The position numbers and the translations under genes are program-made. From NCBI GenBank assembly GCA_005878325.1, contig VBMR01000065.1:1-17247 (forward strand): a DNA stretch of 17,247 bases. Reading direction: 5' to 3'. Positions 1-7,369 of this stretch are shown one piece after another; the first letter of the stretch is position 1, and every line of letters starts with the position of its first letter. The stretch is from Methanobacteriota archaeon. GTDB taxonomy: Archaea; Thermoplasmatota; Thermoplasmata; RBG-16-68-12. The notes under the pieces were generated by a model. It saw nothing but the letters and a program-made list of their open reading frames with translations, was not told the origin of the DNA and ran no database searches.

Positions 1-384
1 GATCTCGATCATGTTCAGCTTCGCGTTGTCAATCGCCCGTCGGATCGCGGGACCGACCTCGCGTCCGCGGGCCCTCCCGAGGCCCGCGAAGCCGTCCTTG
101 TTCCCGACGATGCACGTGATGACGAAGTTCACCCGCCGACCGGAATCGGTCATGCGCTGGACCATGTTCACGTCGAGCACCTCGTCCTCCGTCTCCGGAA
201 GGAGGATGTCGACGATCTCGGGCTCTCGGATCGGCAGGCCCGTCTTGATCGCATCCGCGAGGGTTGTGATCTCTCCCGCGAGGACGATGCGGCCGAGTTT
301 CGTCTTCGGCTTCCACTGCGTCAGGTCCCGCTCCGGACGCGACGCGCGTGCCTCCCGGCGTCGTCCGCCCCTCCGCTGCGGCAT
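1..384 (-). CDS. rpsE: 30S ribosomal protein S5 (uS5), partial, 3' end beyond window
   Basis: This is the N-terminal 128 residues of S5, a small-subunit protein that helps shape the mRNA entry and decoding region. The frame is open to base 1 and begins MPQRRGGRRREARASR. It contains the S5 double-stranded RNA-binding core, recognisable from GRRVNFVITCIVGNKDG and the following GLGRARGREVGPAIRRAI, at about residues 81-120. The ATG overlaps the L18 stop by one base (TGATG on the minus strand), so translation is probably coupled. The C-terminal domain lies outside the window. Identification is secure from sequence and from its position after L18. Confidence 0.95.
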   Translation of the reverse strand, partial: MPQRRGGRRREARASRPERDLTQWKPKTKLGRIVLAGEITTLADAIKTGLPIREPEIVDILLPETEDEVLDVNMVQRMTDSGRRVNFVITCIVGNKDGFAGLGRARGREVGPAIRRAIDNAKLNMIEI

Positions 385-884
385 CAGGAGGCCTCCAACT
401 TCGACTTGACCGCGTCGAACAGCTTCCCGACCTGGTCTCCGATGTGCGCGCCGCGAACCCGCTCCTTCGCGGGCAATACGTCCGGGCTGTGGGGCACGGC
501 GACGCCCGCATCGAGGAGGCCCTGGAGGGCCGCGAACAACCGCCCGCCCTTCGAGGGCCGCTGCACTCCGAGGTCAAGGACCGCCTCTTTAAGGCCTTTC
601 GCGGAGGCGCGACGACCCGCCAGGAACCCGGTCAGGTAGGCGGCCGGAAGATTGCCGGTGCCCGCGGACCAACCGTGCTCCTTGAGCTCACGGGACTGCG
701 CGGCCGCGAGCACCTTGTCGCCTCCTGGATCGACGGAGACGAACTGGACGATCGTTTGGTTGAGGGTCTTCCGGACGACGACGCGCGTCTTCCCGCTCCG
801 AAGCAGGCGGGACCGCACGCGATAGTCCGTCTGGCCCTCCCGCCGACGGCGGAACGGGACCCGGAAGTGCGGGCCTTGTTTCAT
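384..884 (-). CDS. rplR: 50S ribosomal protein L18 (uL18)
   Basis: L18 binds 5S rRNA in the central protuberance of the large subunit. The 166-residue product starts MKQGPHFRVPFRRRREG, typical of archaeal L18, and carries the RSGKTRVVVRKTLNQ and GWSAGTGNLPAAYLTG blocks of the family. The ATG at 884 is chosen because it overlaps the L19e stop in an ATGA and matches the family N-terminus; the frame is open further upstream but has no L18 character there. It is slightly shorter than some archaeal homologues at the C-terminus, but the core looks complete. Confidence 0.96.
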   Translation of the reverse strand: MKQGPHFRVPFRRRREGQTDYRVRSRLLRSGKTRVVVRKTLNQTIVQFVSVDPGGDKVLAAAQSRELKEHGWSAGTGNLPAAYLTGFLAGRRASAKGLKEAVLDLGVQRPSKGGRLFAALQGLLDAGVAVPHSPDVLPAKERVRGAHIGDQVGKLFDAVKSKLEAS

Positions 885-1345
885 TTTGCGGCCTCCTTCA
901 GCGCCCCGGCCGCGCGCAGTTGCTGTTCCATGTGCGCCCTCGACTTGAACGCGCCTCCCTTCGACTGCGCGTAGAATCGGCGGTATGTGTGGACGTCGAT
1001 CCGTCCTTGCGCGCGCAGTTCCCGAAGGTGGCGTCGCATCCCACGGATGAGGCCGATCCACCGAGTCTTCTGCGGGGTCCGAGCGTTCAGGGCGCCCTCC
1101 CGCGAGCCGTGGCCGCGGCGACGACCCTTCGCCCGCTGCGCCGCCCGGTGGCGGGCCCGGCCGCGGGACACCCCTCGCACGGGCCGCTTCTGGATCACGT
1201 TCCGTCGGATCAGGACGCGCACCGCATCCCGCGTGATCGCATCGAGGATGTTCTCCTGCTCCTTCGGGTCCGGGCTGATGTACACCCGGTTCACCCCGAT
1301 TCCCAGGATCGACGCCGCCAGCCGCCGCTGATAATCGAACCTCAT
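881..1345 (-). CDS. rpl19e: 50S ribosomal protein L19e
   Basis: This archaeal/eukaryotic-specific large-subunit protein has 154 residues. It begins MRFDYQRRLAASILGIG and contains the family signature NRVYISPDPKEQENI, followed by a long basic helical region (residues about 55-100, rich in Arg, Gly and Lys) that penetrates rRNA. The C-terminal helix ends LKEAAK. The ATG at 1345 overlaps the L32e stop by four bases, which decides the start over an in-frame codon 45 bases upstream. Overlaps on both sides indicate translational coupling within the operon. Confidence 0.96.
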   Translation of the reverse strand: MRFDYQRRLAASILGIGVNRVYISPDPKEQENILDAITRDAVRVLIRRNVIQKRPVRGVSRGRARHRAAQRAKGRRRGHGSREGALNARTPQKTRWIGLIRGMRRHLRELRAQGRIDVHTYRRFYAQSKGGAFKSRAHMEQQLRAAGALKEAAK

Positions 1346-2160
1346 TCCGTCACCATCCGATTCAGGACCCGGAGGCCCTTGTCGTCGCACGCCTTCTCGA
1401 TGATCCCCCGCTTCCGCGTCCCGACTCCGTGCGCGATCCGGACGGCCTGGGTCTTCGCATCGAGTCCGTCGAGTTGGCGTTCATTGTGAACGAGGACCTC
1501 TTGGAAGCCGCTCGGGTGCAGCCCACGGACCTCCCGCGGACCCCGATAGCCGATGGACGGCAGGTTCCACCGATAGCCGAAGTGTCTCCGGAGTTTGGAT
1601 TGGCCCCCCTGCGGCTTCCGCCACTCGTCCCCGAAGTTGCGGTATCGGAACCACTCCTGCCGCCGGAATTTCGGTCGCTGGGCATTCTTCGCGGACCGGA
1701 GCGCGAGGAGCCGGCGGAGTCGATCGTCGAGGGTCGGTTTGGGCCGCGCCTCGTGGACCTCAGCCTCCTCCTCCTCTTCCTCCTTCTCCCGGGCTTTCGG
1801 CTTGGCCTTCCGCTCCGGCTTTCGTTCTGCCTTTTTCTCCGGCTTCGCCGCTTTCTTCGCGGCGGGCTTCTTCCCTTCGGTCGGAGCGGCCGGTTCCTTC
1901 TCTTCGGCCCCCTCCGCCTTCTCGACCTTCGCTTCTTTCGTTTCTTCCTTCGCTACGAAGGCGAGGAGCCGTTTCCGGAGATCGTCGACTTTGCCCTCGG
2001 AACTCAGGCCGTAGCGCTCCGACCAAGTGACGAGTTCCGCCTTTTTCGCGGCACGGATCTCGGTCGCAGAGGGGAGCGGACCCTTCGGTTCCTCCGGAGG
2101 AGGTTCGGGCACCGCCTGCTTCTTCCGCTTCGTCTCCTTCGGCTCCGGTTCGTCCGCCAT
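1342..2160 (-). CDS. rpl32e: 50S ribosomal protein L32e with SAP-like N-terminal extension
   Basis: The L32e domain occupies roughly the last 130 residues of 272 (from KPTLDDRLRRLLALR, through PKFRRQEWFRYRNFGDEWRK, to the end). It is preceded by two additions. Residues 33-70 (KKAELVTWSERYGLSSEGK then DDLRKRLL) resemble a SAP nucleic-acid-binding helix-extended-loop-helix, and residues 71-140 form a Lys/Glu/Ala-rich charged linker with a run of glutamates. The protein is therefore about twice the size of a minimal L32e. The ATG at 2160 sits three bases after the L6 stop and the frame has no better start. The SAP assignment is inferred by eye; the L32e assignment is firm. Confidence 0.94.
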   Translation of the reverse strand: MADEPEPKETKRKKQAVPEPPPEEPKGPLPSATEIRAAKKAELVTWSERYGLSSEGKVDDLRKRLLAFVAKEETKEAKVEKAEGAEEKEPAAPTEGKKPAAKKAAKPEKKAERKPERKAKPKAREKEEEEEEAEVHEARPKPTLDDRLRRLLALRSAKNAQRPKFRRQEWFRYRNFGDEWRKPQGGQSKLRRHFGYRWNLPSIGYRGPREVRGLHPSGFQEVLVHNERQLDGLDAKTQAVRIAHGVGTRKRGIIEKACDDKGLRVLNRMVTE

Positions 2161-2163
2161 GCC

Positions 2164-2709
2164 TCACGTCTCCCCGGCTTTCTTCGTAATGTAGATGCCG
2201 TCCTGGAAGACCCGAGGATCGAAGCCTCGAATCCGCGTGGCGTGTTCGATGTTCGCGGCCGTCTGTCCGACGGCCTCGAGGTCCGGTCCCGTCAGGAGGA
2301 CCTGGTCCCCCTTCACCTCGACCTTCGTATCGCCGAGGATGCGAGTCTTCCGCGGGAACTTCTCTCCCAGGAAGTTCTCGATCACGAACTCGGAACCCTT
2401 CACGCCCGCCTTGACGGGGAAGTGGCTGTAGACGATCTTCATCTCGTATGTGAAGCCTTGCGTGACGCCGACGATCAGGTTCCGCAGATGGGCCGCGAAC
2501 GTCCCGACGAGGGCTGCGTCGCGGCGCCGCGGAAACTCACTGCGGACCGTCGCCTGCTTGCCCTCGACTGCAATCCGGACTCGAGGATGGGACAGCTTCC
2601 TTCGGAGCGTGACGCCTTTGCCCGCGACGACGACCTCGTCTCCGACCAAACCGATCTCCACGCCCGCGGGGATCTCGACGATTTCCTCTTTCAGGCCGGT
2701 CACGGGCAT
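2164..2709 (-). CDS. rplF: 50S ribosomal protein L6 (uL6)
   Basis: L6 sits near the factor-binding site of the large subunit. The 181-residue product shows the two-domain duplicated fold. The first half (EEIVEIPAGVEIGLVGDEV, LRRKLSHPRV) leads into the conserved VGTFAAHLRNLIVGVTQGF, and the second half ends with TRIRGFDPRVFQDGIYI, typical of archaeal L6. The length matches the archaeal family. It starts nine bases after the S8 stop and ends three bases before L32e. Confidence 0.97.
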   Translation of the reverse strand: MPVTGLKEEIVEIPAGVEIGLVGDEVVVAGKGVTLRRKLSHPRVRIAVEGKQATVRSEFPRRRDAALVGTFAAHLRNLIVGVTQGFTYEMKIVYSHFPVKAGVKGSEFVIENFLGEKFPRKTRILGDTKVEVKGDQVLLTGPDLEAVGQTAANIEHATRIRGFDPRVFQDGIYITKKAGET

Positions 2710-2718
2710 CTGCGCACC

Positions 2719-3108
2719 TCAGTACACGTAGGCGAGAAGCTTCCCGCCCACGCCCACTTCCTTCGCCTTCGTCTGGGAGATCACGCCCTCCGTCGTCGTG
2801 AGGATCAGGACGCCGAAGTCCTGGGCCGGGAGGTATCGGGCCTCCCACTTCTCCAACTCCAGCCGCTTCACGGCGAACCGAGGCTTGATCACGCCGCAAT
2901 TGTTGATGCTGCCGACCAGGCCTACTCGATACAGGTTCCCGCGGCCGTCCTCGACGAGCTCGAACGACCGGATGTACTCGTGGTCCTGCATCACCTTCAG
3001 GACTCGGCCGATCAATTTCGACGCGGGACGGATCACGCACTCCGCTTTCCCGGCCGCCTCCGCGTTTCGAATCGTGATCATCGCATCGTTGAGAGGATCT
3101 TGCAGCAT
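2719..3108 (-). CDS. rpsH: 30S ribosomal protein S8 (uS8)
   Basis: S8 binds helix 21 of 16S rRNA and is an early assembly protein; in bacteria it also represses the spc operon. The 129-residue product begins MLQDPLNDAMITIRNAE. It has the conserved C-terminal segment GVLILTTTEGVISQTKA, where the archaeal family places its RNA-contacting loop, and ends GGKLLAYVY. The length matches archaeal S8. The gene lies nine bases after S14. No S8-site mimic was identified in this operon by eye. Confidence 0.97.
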   Translation of the reverse strand: MLQDPLNDAMITIRNAEAAGKAECVIRPASKLIGRVLKVMQDHEYIRSFELVEDGRGNLYRVGLVGSINNCGVIKPRFAVKRLELEKWEARYLPAQDFGVLILTTTEGVISQTKAKEVGVGGKLLAYVY

Positions 3109-3117
3109 CGTGTCGCC

Positions 3118-3264
3118 TCAGCTGTACTTCCGGAACCCGAGCTCGTACGCGATCTCACGGAAGCATTGACGGCAGAGGTGCAAGCCATACCGACGGACGA
3201 TCCCGCGCTTCCGGCCGCATCGGAGGCAGCCCTTCTTCCGTCCGAACTCCTTCGTCCGCCTCAC
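3118..3264 (-). CDS. rpsN: 30S ribosomal protein S14 (uS14), zinc-binding type
   Basis: This is a 48-residue product starting VRRTKEFGRKKGCLRCGRK and ending FREIAYELGFRKYS. It has the Cys-X2-Cys pair at residues 13/16 and a second pair, CRQC, at 31/34. Together these form the zinc site of the short S14 type near the 30S head. The GTG start at 3264 overlaps the L5 stop (GTGA on the minus strand), so the start is set by coupling; no ATG is available between the two genes. It is a few residues shorter at the N-terminus than many archaeal homologues. Confidence 0.95.
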   Translation of the reverse strand: MRRTKEFGRKKGCLRCGRKRGIVRRYGLHLCRQCFREIAYELGFRKYS

Positions 3265-3770
3265 TCGACCACCTCGACCTTGTAGCGGTCTTTCATGAAT
3301 GTCATGCCCTCCTCGCGGCTGACCCGGTGACGGCGCGGAATCTTCCGGGCACGAACCGCCCTCCGGGCGATGCGGAACCCCGGTCGCTGAAGGCTCACCG
3401 CGACGTCCATGCCGAACACGCCGACCTCCGGGTCGTACTTCATCCCCGGGAAATCCGTGTAGTCCTGGATCCCGAAGGAGACATTGCCGCGAGGATCGAA
3501 ACTGTAGCCGGGAAGCCGATTGTTGCGGATCTCGAGGGCCGCTTTCAGGAAGACGTCCGCCGCATCCCCGCGGAGGGTGACGCGCGTCCCGATCGGCATG
3601 TTGCGCCGGACGCCCCAGTCGCGGACGGCCTGGTGGCTCAGGGTCTGCACGCTCTTTTGCTTCGTCACGAGCTCGAGCACCTTCTGCGCCTTCACGAGCT
3701 TCTCGCCCGCCTCGCCCACGCCGACGTTCACGACGACCTTCTCGATCCGGATCTCCCGCATGCCGGCCAT
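3261..3770 (-). CDS. rplE: 50S ribosomal protein L5 (uL5)
   Basis: L5 binds 5S rRNA and contacts P-site tRNA. The 169-residue product starts MAGMREIRIEKVVVNVGVG, an archaeal L5 N-terminus, and contains VRDWGVRRNMPIGTRVTLRG and GNVSFGIQDYTDFPGMKYD, both hallmarks of the family. The ATG at 3770 is preceded by GGTGGGACG on the minus strand, a plausible ribosome-binding site; a second ATG three codons later is possible. It follows S4e by eight bases and overlaps S14 by four. Confidence 0.96.
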   Translation of the reverse strand: MAGMREIRIEKVVVNVGVGEAGEKLVKAQKVLELVTKQKSVQTLSHQAVRDWGVRRNMPIGTRVTLRGDAADVFLKAALEIRNNRLPGYSFDPRGNVSFGIQDYTDFPGMKYDPEVGVFGMDVAVSLQRPGFRIARRAVRARKIPRRHRVSREEGMTFMKDRYKVEVVE

Positions 3771-3778
3771 CGTCCCAC

Positions 3779-4489
3779 CTAGATCGCCGGGACCTCCGGC
3801 ACCTTGATTGCGGGCTGCTCCGTCCCCACGACGAACACCTTCCCGATGTCCGTCGAGAACCCTTCCTTGAACGTGACGACGTTCGCCCGCGGATTCCGCG
3901 TCGGCCGCAGGTCCAGGACGTGAGCGATCTCCCCGACGTGCTGGCCGCCGGTCACGAGGACCGGCGAACCTTTCTTGAGCTCGTAGTGTTCCACGACCTT
4001 CTGGTCCGGAAGGCCGAGCTTCAGGGTCGCGCCCGTCTTGTACGCATCCTTGGCGAGCAGGATGTTGCGTCCGTCGTGCAGATTCAGCTGGGTCTTCCCC
4101 CCGCGGACCGTCGTCTTGTCCTCCACGCGGCACAGCTTCCACTTCGACTCCCCGTCGTCAATCCCGACCAAGGACATGCGGCCGCGCGTGTTCACGAGCA
4201 TCCGGTAGTGCGCCTTCGTCTCATCGAATGTGAGGACGTCCATCAGGCCCACGGGGAACTTCGGCTCCGTCACGACCCGGCCGTCGACGCGGACCCCGCG
4301 GTTGTTCAAAATCCGCCTCGCCTCCCGCGCGGTGTCGCAGGTCTTGAGCATGTCTCGGAGGATCGACCCGAGGGGCACGCTCTCCCCGAGGCCGTGAGGC
4401 CCGGGGGACGGCCGGACGATCCAGAAGTCGGTCTTCCGCGGGATCGACCACGACCGCGGGGCCGGCAGCCGCTTCAGGTGCTTCTTCAT
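3779..4489 (-). CDS. rps4e: 30S ribosomal protein S4e
   Basis: This archaeal/eukaryotic S4e protein is full length at 236 residues. It begins MKKHLKRLPAPRSWSIPRK. An S4-type RNA-binding segment spans about residues 38-105 (ARRILNNRGVRVDGRVV), and a C-terminal KOW-like segment lies around residues 168-205 (KKGSPVLVTGGQHVGEI). The ATG overlaps the L24 stop by four bases, and GAGGAG lies about ten bases upstream within the end of L24, serving as its ribosome-binding site. The product is complete, in contrast to the shortened L24 just before it. Confidence 0.97.
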   Translation of the reverse strand: MKKHLKRLPAPRSWSIPRKTDFWIVRPSPGPHGLGESVPLGSILRDMLKTCDTAREARRILNNRGVRVDGRVVTEPKFPVGLMDVLTFDETKAHYRMLVNTRGRMSLVGIDDGESKWKLCRVEDKTTVRGGKTQLNLHDGRNILLAKDAYKTGATLKLGLPDQKVVEHYELKKGSPVLVTGGQHVGEIAHVLDLRPTRNPRANVVTFKEGFSTDIGKVFVVGTEQPAIKVPEVPAI

Positions 4490-4710
4490 TTGGTGGACTC
4501 CTCGGAGACGACCTTCCCTTCGCGGCCGCGGAAGCCGCCCCGCATGATCCGTACCGTGTCTCCTTTGCGGACTGGCAAGGCGCGCGGCATGCTCCCCTTC
4601 GCCTTGTCATGGATCTCCGGCGCGAGATGGGACGAGGCCAAGAGTCGCTTCACATGGAGGGGCGCGTTCGCCGCCCGCTTCCGTTGGGTCCTGGCTTTCG
4701 TGCTCGTCAT
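4486..4710 (-). CDS. rplX: 50S ribosomal protein L24 (uL24), apparently internally deleted
   Basis: L24 is an assembly-initiating large-subunit protein near the exit tunnel. The product starts TKARTQRKRAANAPLHVKR after Met-Thr-Ser, and PVRKGDTVRIMRGGFRGRE is the unmistakable start of the KOW domain. After GKVV it goes straight to SEESTK and a stop, giving 74 residues where archaeal homologues have about 115-125. The second half of the KOW domain and the C-terminal helix are missing, although both ends of the gene look genuine (start after L14, stop in an ATGA overlap with S4e). This looks like an in-frame loss of about 45 codons near 4507-4516. Whether the product is functional is doubtful. 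Confidence 0.9.
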   Translation of the reverse strand: MTSTKARTQRKRAANAPLHVKRLLASSHLAPEIHDKAKGSMPRALPVRKGDTVRIMRGGFRGREGKVVSEESTK

Positions 4711-4720
4711 GGTCCGGTCC

Positions 4721-5119
4721 TCACACGATCATGCTCGCGGTCGCGGCGACCCGCGGCCAACGCTCCGCCGCCTCCCGGGCGACGGGGCCTTTGATGTCGG
4801 ATCCTTTCACCTCGCCCTCCGGGGTCACGATCACGCAGGCGTTGTCCTCGAATTGGACCATCATCCCCTCGGGCCGTCGGAACGGCCGGCGTTGCCGCAC
4901 GACGACCGCGTTCATCACCTGCTTGCGGGTCTCCGGGGTCCCTTTCTTCACCGCGACGACCAAGAGGTCTGCGATCCCTGCCGAGGCGAGTCGGTTTCGG
5001 ACCCCCCGGTACTTCATGACCTCGATAATCTCCACAATCTTCGCGCCCGTGTTGTCGATGCAGTCGAGGCGTGCGCCCTTCGGGAGACCGCGCATCTGGC
5101 GGCCGGGGAGTCCCTTCAT
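4721..5119 (-). CDS. rplN: 50S ribosomal protein L14 (uL14)
   Basis: L14 lies at the subunit interface and binds initiation factor 6 in archaea and eukaryotes. The 132-residue product starts MKGLPGRQMRGLPKGARLD. It contains CIDNTGAKIVEIIEVM and a VVVRQRRPFRRPEGMMVQF block followed by EDNACVIV, typical of archaeal L14. The start at 5119 overlaps the S17 stop in an ATGA; the same frame is open upstream but has no L14 similarity. The length is normal for the archaeal family. Confidence 0.97.
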   Translation of the reverse strand: MKGLPGRQMRGLPKGARLDCIDNTGAKIVEIIEVMKYRGVRNRLASAGIADLLVVAVKKGTPETRKQVMNAVVVRQRRPFRRPEGMMVQFEDNACVIVTPEGEVKGSDIKGPVAREAAERWPRVAATASMIV

Positions 5120-5499
5120 CCGGCGACCCCCTGATTGTGGATCGCGACGAAATGGACCGTCTTGCCGAGCGGCCGGCACTCCATCGCGAGCACGTGGTGG
5201 CCGACCTGCAAGCCGAGGCACGGGGGGGCGTGCACGTTGAGGCGCCGCGTGCGCTTCTCGAACCGTTCGTACTTCTGGATGAAGCGGAGGTACTCTCGCT
5301 CGATGACGACCGTGTTCTGCATCTTGGTGGAGACGACGATCCCTTCGAGGGTCTGGCCCCGCACGGACAGACGACCATGGAACGGACATTTCGGGTCGGT
5401 GCAAGACGTCGTCGGCAGGGGCACATCGATGCCGATGTCGCGGGCTCCGGTCCCCGCGGCCGCGGAGGTCTCCTTCTTCGGTGCCCGTTTCCCCGCCAT
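5116..5499 (-). CDS. rpsQ: 30S ribosomal protein S17 (uS17)
   Basis: S17 is an early 16S rRNA-binding OB-fold protein. The 127-residue archaeal-type product has an N-terminal tail of about 20 residues rich in Ala, Lys and Gly. It then has the archaeal signature DIGIDVPLPTTSCTDPKCP followed by FHGRLSVRG, the OB core (EGIVVSTKMQNTVVIER), and YLRFIQKYERFEKRTRRL near the C-terminus. The ATG at 5499 lies six bases after the Rnp1 stop. Confidence 0.97.
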   Translation of the reverse strand: MAGKRAPKKETSAAAGTGARDIGIDVPLPTTSCTDPKCPFHGRLSVRGQTLEGIVVSTKMQNTVVIEREYLRFIQKYERFEKRTRRLNVHAPPCLGLQVGHHVLAMECRPLGKTVHFVAIHNQGVAG

Positions 5500-5505
5500 G
5501 CTCGC

Positions 5506-5757
5506 TCACCGTGCTTTCTTCACGCGGTCTTCCGGTCGGAATCGGATCTCTTCGCCGTCGACCTCGAGGCCGCCTTGGACGTCGAATCGAAAGCGGGTGC
5601 CGTGCTTCGGGATCCGCTTCTCCCGTCCCTGCACCTCGAGGATGAGGGTGTTGCGGGTCTCGTCGACCACCCGGCCCTGAACGTGGGCCTGGCTCGGGTC
5701 CATCGCCGCGACGACCTCGACCTGCAAGCCGATCAGCTCGCGCTTCCGCAGGTTCAC
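5506..5757 (-). CDS. rnp1: Ribonuclease P protein component 1 (Rnp1/Rpp29 homologue)
   Basis: Rnp1 is the archaeal homologue of eukaryotic Pop4/Rpp29, a protein subunit of RNase P that supports 5' maturation of tRNA. The 83-residue product starts VNLRKRELIGLQVEVV and has the Sm-like barrel pattern, with VQGRVVDETRNTLILEV and KRIPKHGTRFRFDV typical of the family. Its place between L29 and S17 is the standard archaeal location. The GTG start at 5757, one base after the L29 stop, is chosen because residues further upstream in the frame do not resemble the family. It is on the short side for Rnp1. Confidence 0.92.
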   Translation of the reverse strand: MNLRKRELIGLQVEVVAAMDPSQAHVQGRVVDETRNTLILEVQGREKRIPKHGTRFRFDVQGGLEVDGEEIRFRPEDRVKKAR

Positions 5758-5758
5758 C

Positions 5759-6016
5759 TCACTCGTCCTCCTTCGCCCCGGCCGGGGTCGGCCCCGCGGC
5801 TGGCTTCGCGCCGCCCAGCTTCGCATCCTCCGACGCGATCGTCAGGATCCGTGCGATGTTCTTCCGCAGGGCGCGGATTTTCCCAGGATTGGGTGGCGCC
5901 CCACCCATGGCGGCCACCCCGCGCTCGTGCATCAGCTCGTCTCGGAGCTCGGAAAGCTTCTTCGCCCGGGCCTCCACATCCATCGCCCGAATCTCCTTCG
6001 TCCGGAGGAGGGGCAT
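5759..6016 (-). CDS. rpmC: 50S ribosomal protein L29 (uL29)
   Basis: This small helical-hairpin protein sits near the polypeptide exit tunnel. The 85-residue product starts MPLLRTKEIRAMDVEARAK, contains the L29 pattern LSELRDELMHERGVAAMGG and the NPGKIRALRKNIARILT block, and ends in a 15-20 residue Ala/Gly/Pro tail (KPAAGPTPAGAKEDE). The ATG shares one base with the S3 TAA stop. No SUI1/aIF1 gene follows it, although many euryarchaea have one at this point. Confidence 0.95.
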   Translation of the reverse strand: MPLLRTKEIRAMDVEARAKKLSELRDELMHERGVAAMGGAPPNPGKIRALRKNIARILTIASEDAKLGGAKPAAGPTPAGAKEDE

Positions 6017-6900
6017 TACTGGTCGTCTCCTCCTACCGCCTCGACGTCCTCGTCCACTCCGAGGGCCTTCACTTCCTTCGCGACCTTCTTCAGTCGCTTG
6101 GCGGCGACGCGGCCCTTCTTGACCTTAGGCAAGACGGCACTCGGATCTTCGAGCGGGAGAGGTTCTTCCTCCTCCGCGTCTCCCGCGACCCCGACCGCCT
6201 CCTCCGCGGGAGGCGCGGGAGTGACCTTGGCTGGCTCCGGGGTGGGGGCGGGCCGGGCGGCCACGGCGGCGAGGTACTCCGCGGACGGCTGCTTGATCTC
6301 AACCTCGTCCGGAAGCCTCGCGCGCGGGTCCATGATCTCGACCGTCACTCCGATGATTCCGGGCTTCAGTTTGGCCGCGGTGAAACCCAGATCCATCCAC
6401 TGGTGGCGAGGTTCGCCGCAGTACTTGATGTGGCCCTGCTTGAACTTCTCCACGCGGTGCCGCTGGCCCGTCAGCTTGCCCGCGATCACGACGAGGCACC
6501 CCTTCGCCCCGGCTTCCATGATCCGTCGGACGGTGGAATGGCCCGCGCGCCGGAAGTGCCACCCGCGCTCGAGGGCGTTCGCGAGCTTCTCCGCCATGAT
6601 CTGCGCGTTCAAGGCAGGGTTCGCGACCTCCTGGACCTCGATCTGCGGATTGTCGAACCGGAACTGCCGCTCCACGGCCTCCGTGAGGCTCTTGATCGCG
6701 CCCCCCTTGCGTCCGATCACGAGGCCTGGCCGTTCCGCGAGGAGCGTGACGCGAGTCCCCATCGGCGTGCGCTGGATATCGAGGCCTCCGAAGCCGGCGC
6801 GGCGCGTCTCTTTCATCAAGTATTCCTTCAGGAGGACGCGACGCATGCTTTCCACGATGATGCGCTTGTCCTTCCGTTCGACCTTCGCCTCCGCCGGCAC
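6016..6900 (-). CDS. rpsC: 30S ribosomal protein S3 (uS3) with long acidic C-terminal tail
   Basis: S3 lines the mRNA entry channel. The 294-residue product has a type II KH domain with the GRKG loop at residues 63-66 (LVIGRKGGAIKSLTEAVER). The S3 C-terminal domain follows, with HFRRAGHSTVRRIMEAGAK and KFKQGHIKYCGEPRHQWMD. After about residue 210 comes an extra 80-residue tail, first Pro/Ala-rich (PAPTPEPAKVTPAPPAEE) and then alternating acidic and basic. The GTG start at 6900, one base after the L22 stop, gives MPAEAKVERKDKRIIVES, a good archaeal S3 N-terminus. Confidence 0.96.
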   Translation of the reverse strand: MPAEAKVERKDKRIIVESMRRVLLKEYLMKETRRAGFGGLDIQRTPMGTRVTLLAERPGLVIGRKGGAIKSLTEAVERQFRFDNPQIEVQEVANPALNAQIMAEKLANALERGWHFRRAGHSTVRRIMEAGAKGCLVVIAGKLTGQRHRVEKFKQGHIKYCGEPRHQWMDLGFTAAKLKPGIIGVTVEIMDPRARLPDEVEIKQPSAEYLAAVAARPAPTPEPAKVTPAPPAEEAVGVAGDAEEEEPLPLEDPSAVLPKVKKGRVAAKRLKKVAKEVKALGVDEDVEAVGGDDQ

Positions 6901-6901
6901 C

Positions 6902-7369
6902 TCAGACCACCTCTTCCAACACGATCTCGAGGTTCACCGAGTCCTGATTCCATGGGCTGCTGCGCCCGTACGCACGCGGTCGATACCCCTTCGTCGTCGC
7001 CCCTTTGTGCGCGTTGATCACCCGGATCACCATCGTGTCCGGGTCCTCCTTTCCTGTGAACTCCGCGTTCGCGACCGCGCTCTCGAGGATCTTGAGGAAC
7101 GCCTTCGCCGCGTTCACGGGATATCGGGCGGGGCCCGTTCCCGCCTTGTGGGCAATCCACCGCCGATAGGTCCGCATCGGGACGGGCTGCTTGAGCGCGA
7201 CCACCCCTTCCAGATATTCGCGGGCCCGTTCGACCGTCTTGCCCCGCAGTTGCCGGGCGAGCTCCACCGATTTTTTCCATGCCAGGGGCAAGTCTCGGCC
7301 GTAGGCTCGGGCCATCGTCTCGATCTTGTATTCCGTCGTGTACCCGAGTTTCGTCATCCGGTCCCTCAT
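6902..7369 (-). CDS. rplV: 50S ribosomal protein L22 (uL22)
   Basis: L22 forms part of the exit-tunnel constriction. The 155-residue product contains YTTEYKIETMARAYGRDLP, VPMRTYRRWIAHKAGTGPA, and the conserved C-terminal NAHKGATTKGYRPRAYGRS, which corresponds to the tunnel-facing hairpin. The ATG at 7369 overlaps the S19 stop as ATGA; a second in-frame ATG lies four codons later. The frame is open upstream inside S19 but is not L22-like there. Confidence 0.96.
   Translation of the reverse strand: MRDRMTKLGYTTEYKIETMARAYGRDLPLAWKKSVELARQLRGKTVERAREYLEGVVALKQPVPMRTYRRWIAHKAGTGPARYPVNAAKAFLKILESAVANAEFTGKEDPDTMVIRVINAHKGATTKGYRPRAYGRSSPWNQDSVNLEIVLEEVV

Noticed and set aside
1429..3285. 618-residue plus-strand open frame opposite L32e, L6, S8 and S14
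   Set aside because: It is antisense to firmly identified ribosomal genes. Long open frames on the opposite strand are expected at this GC content, and the Arg/Leu-rich translation matches no family.
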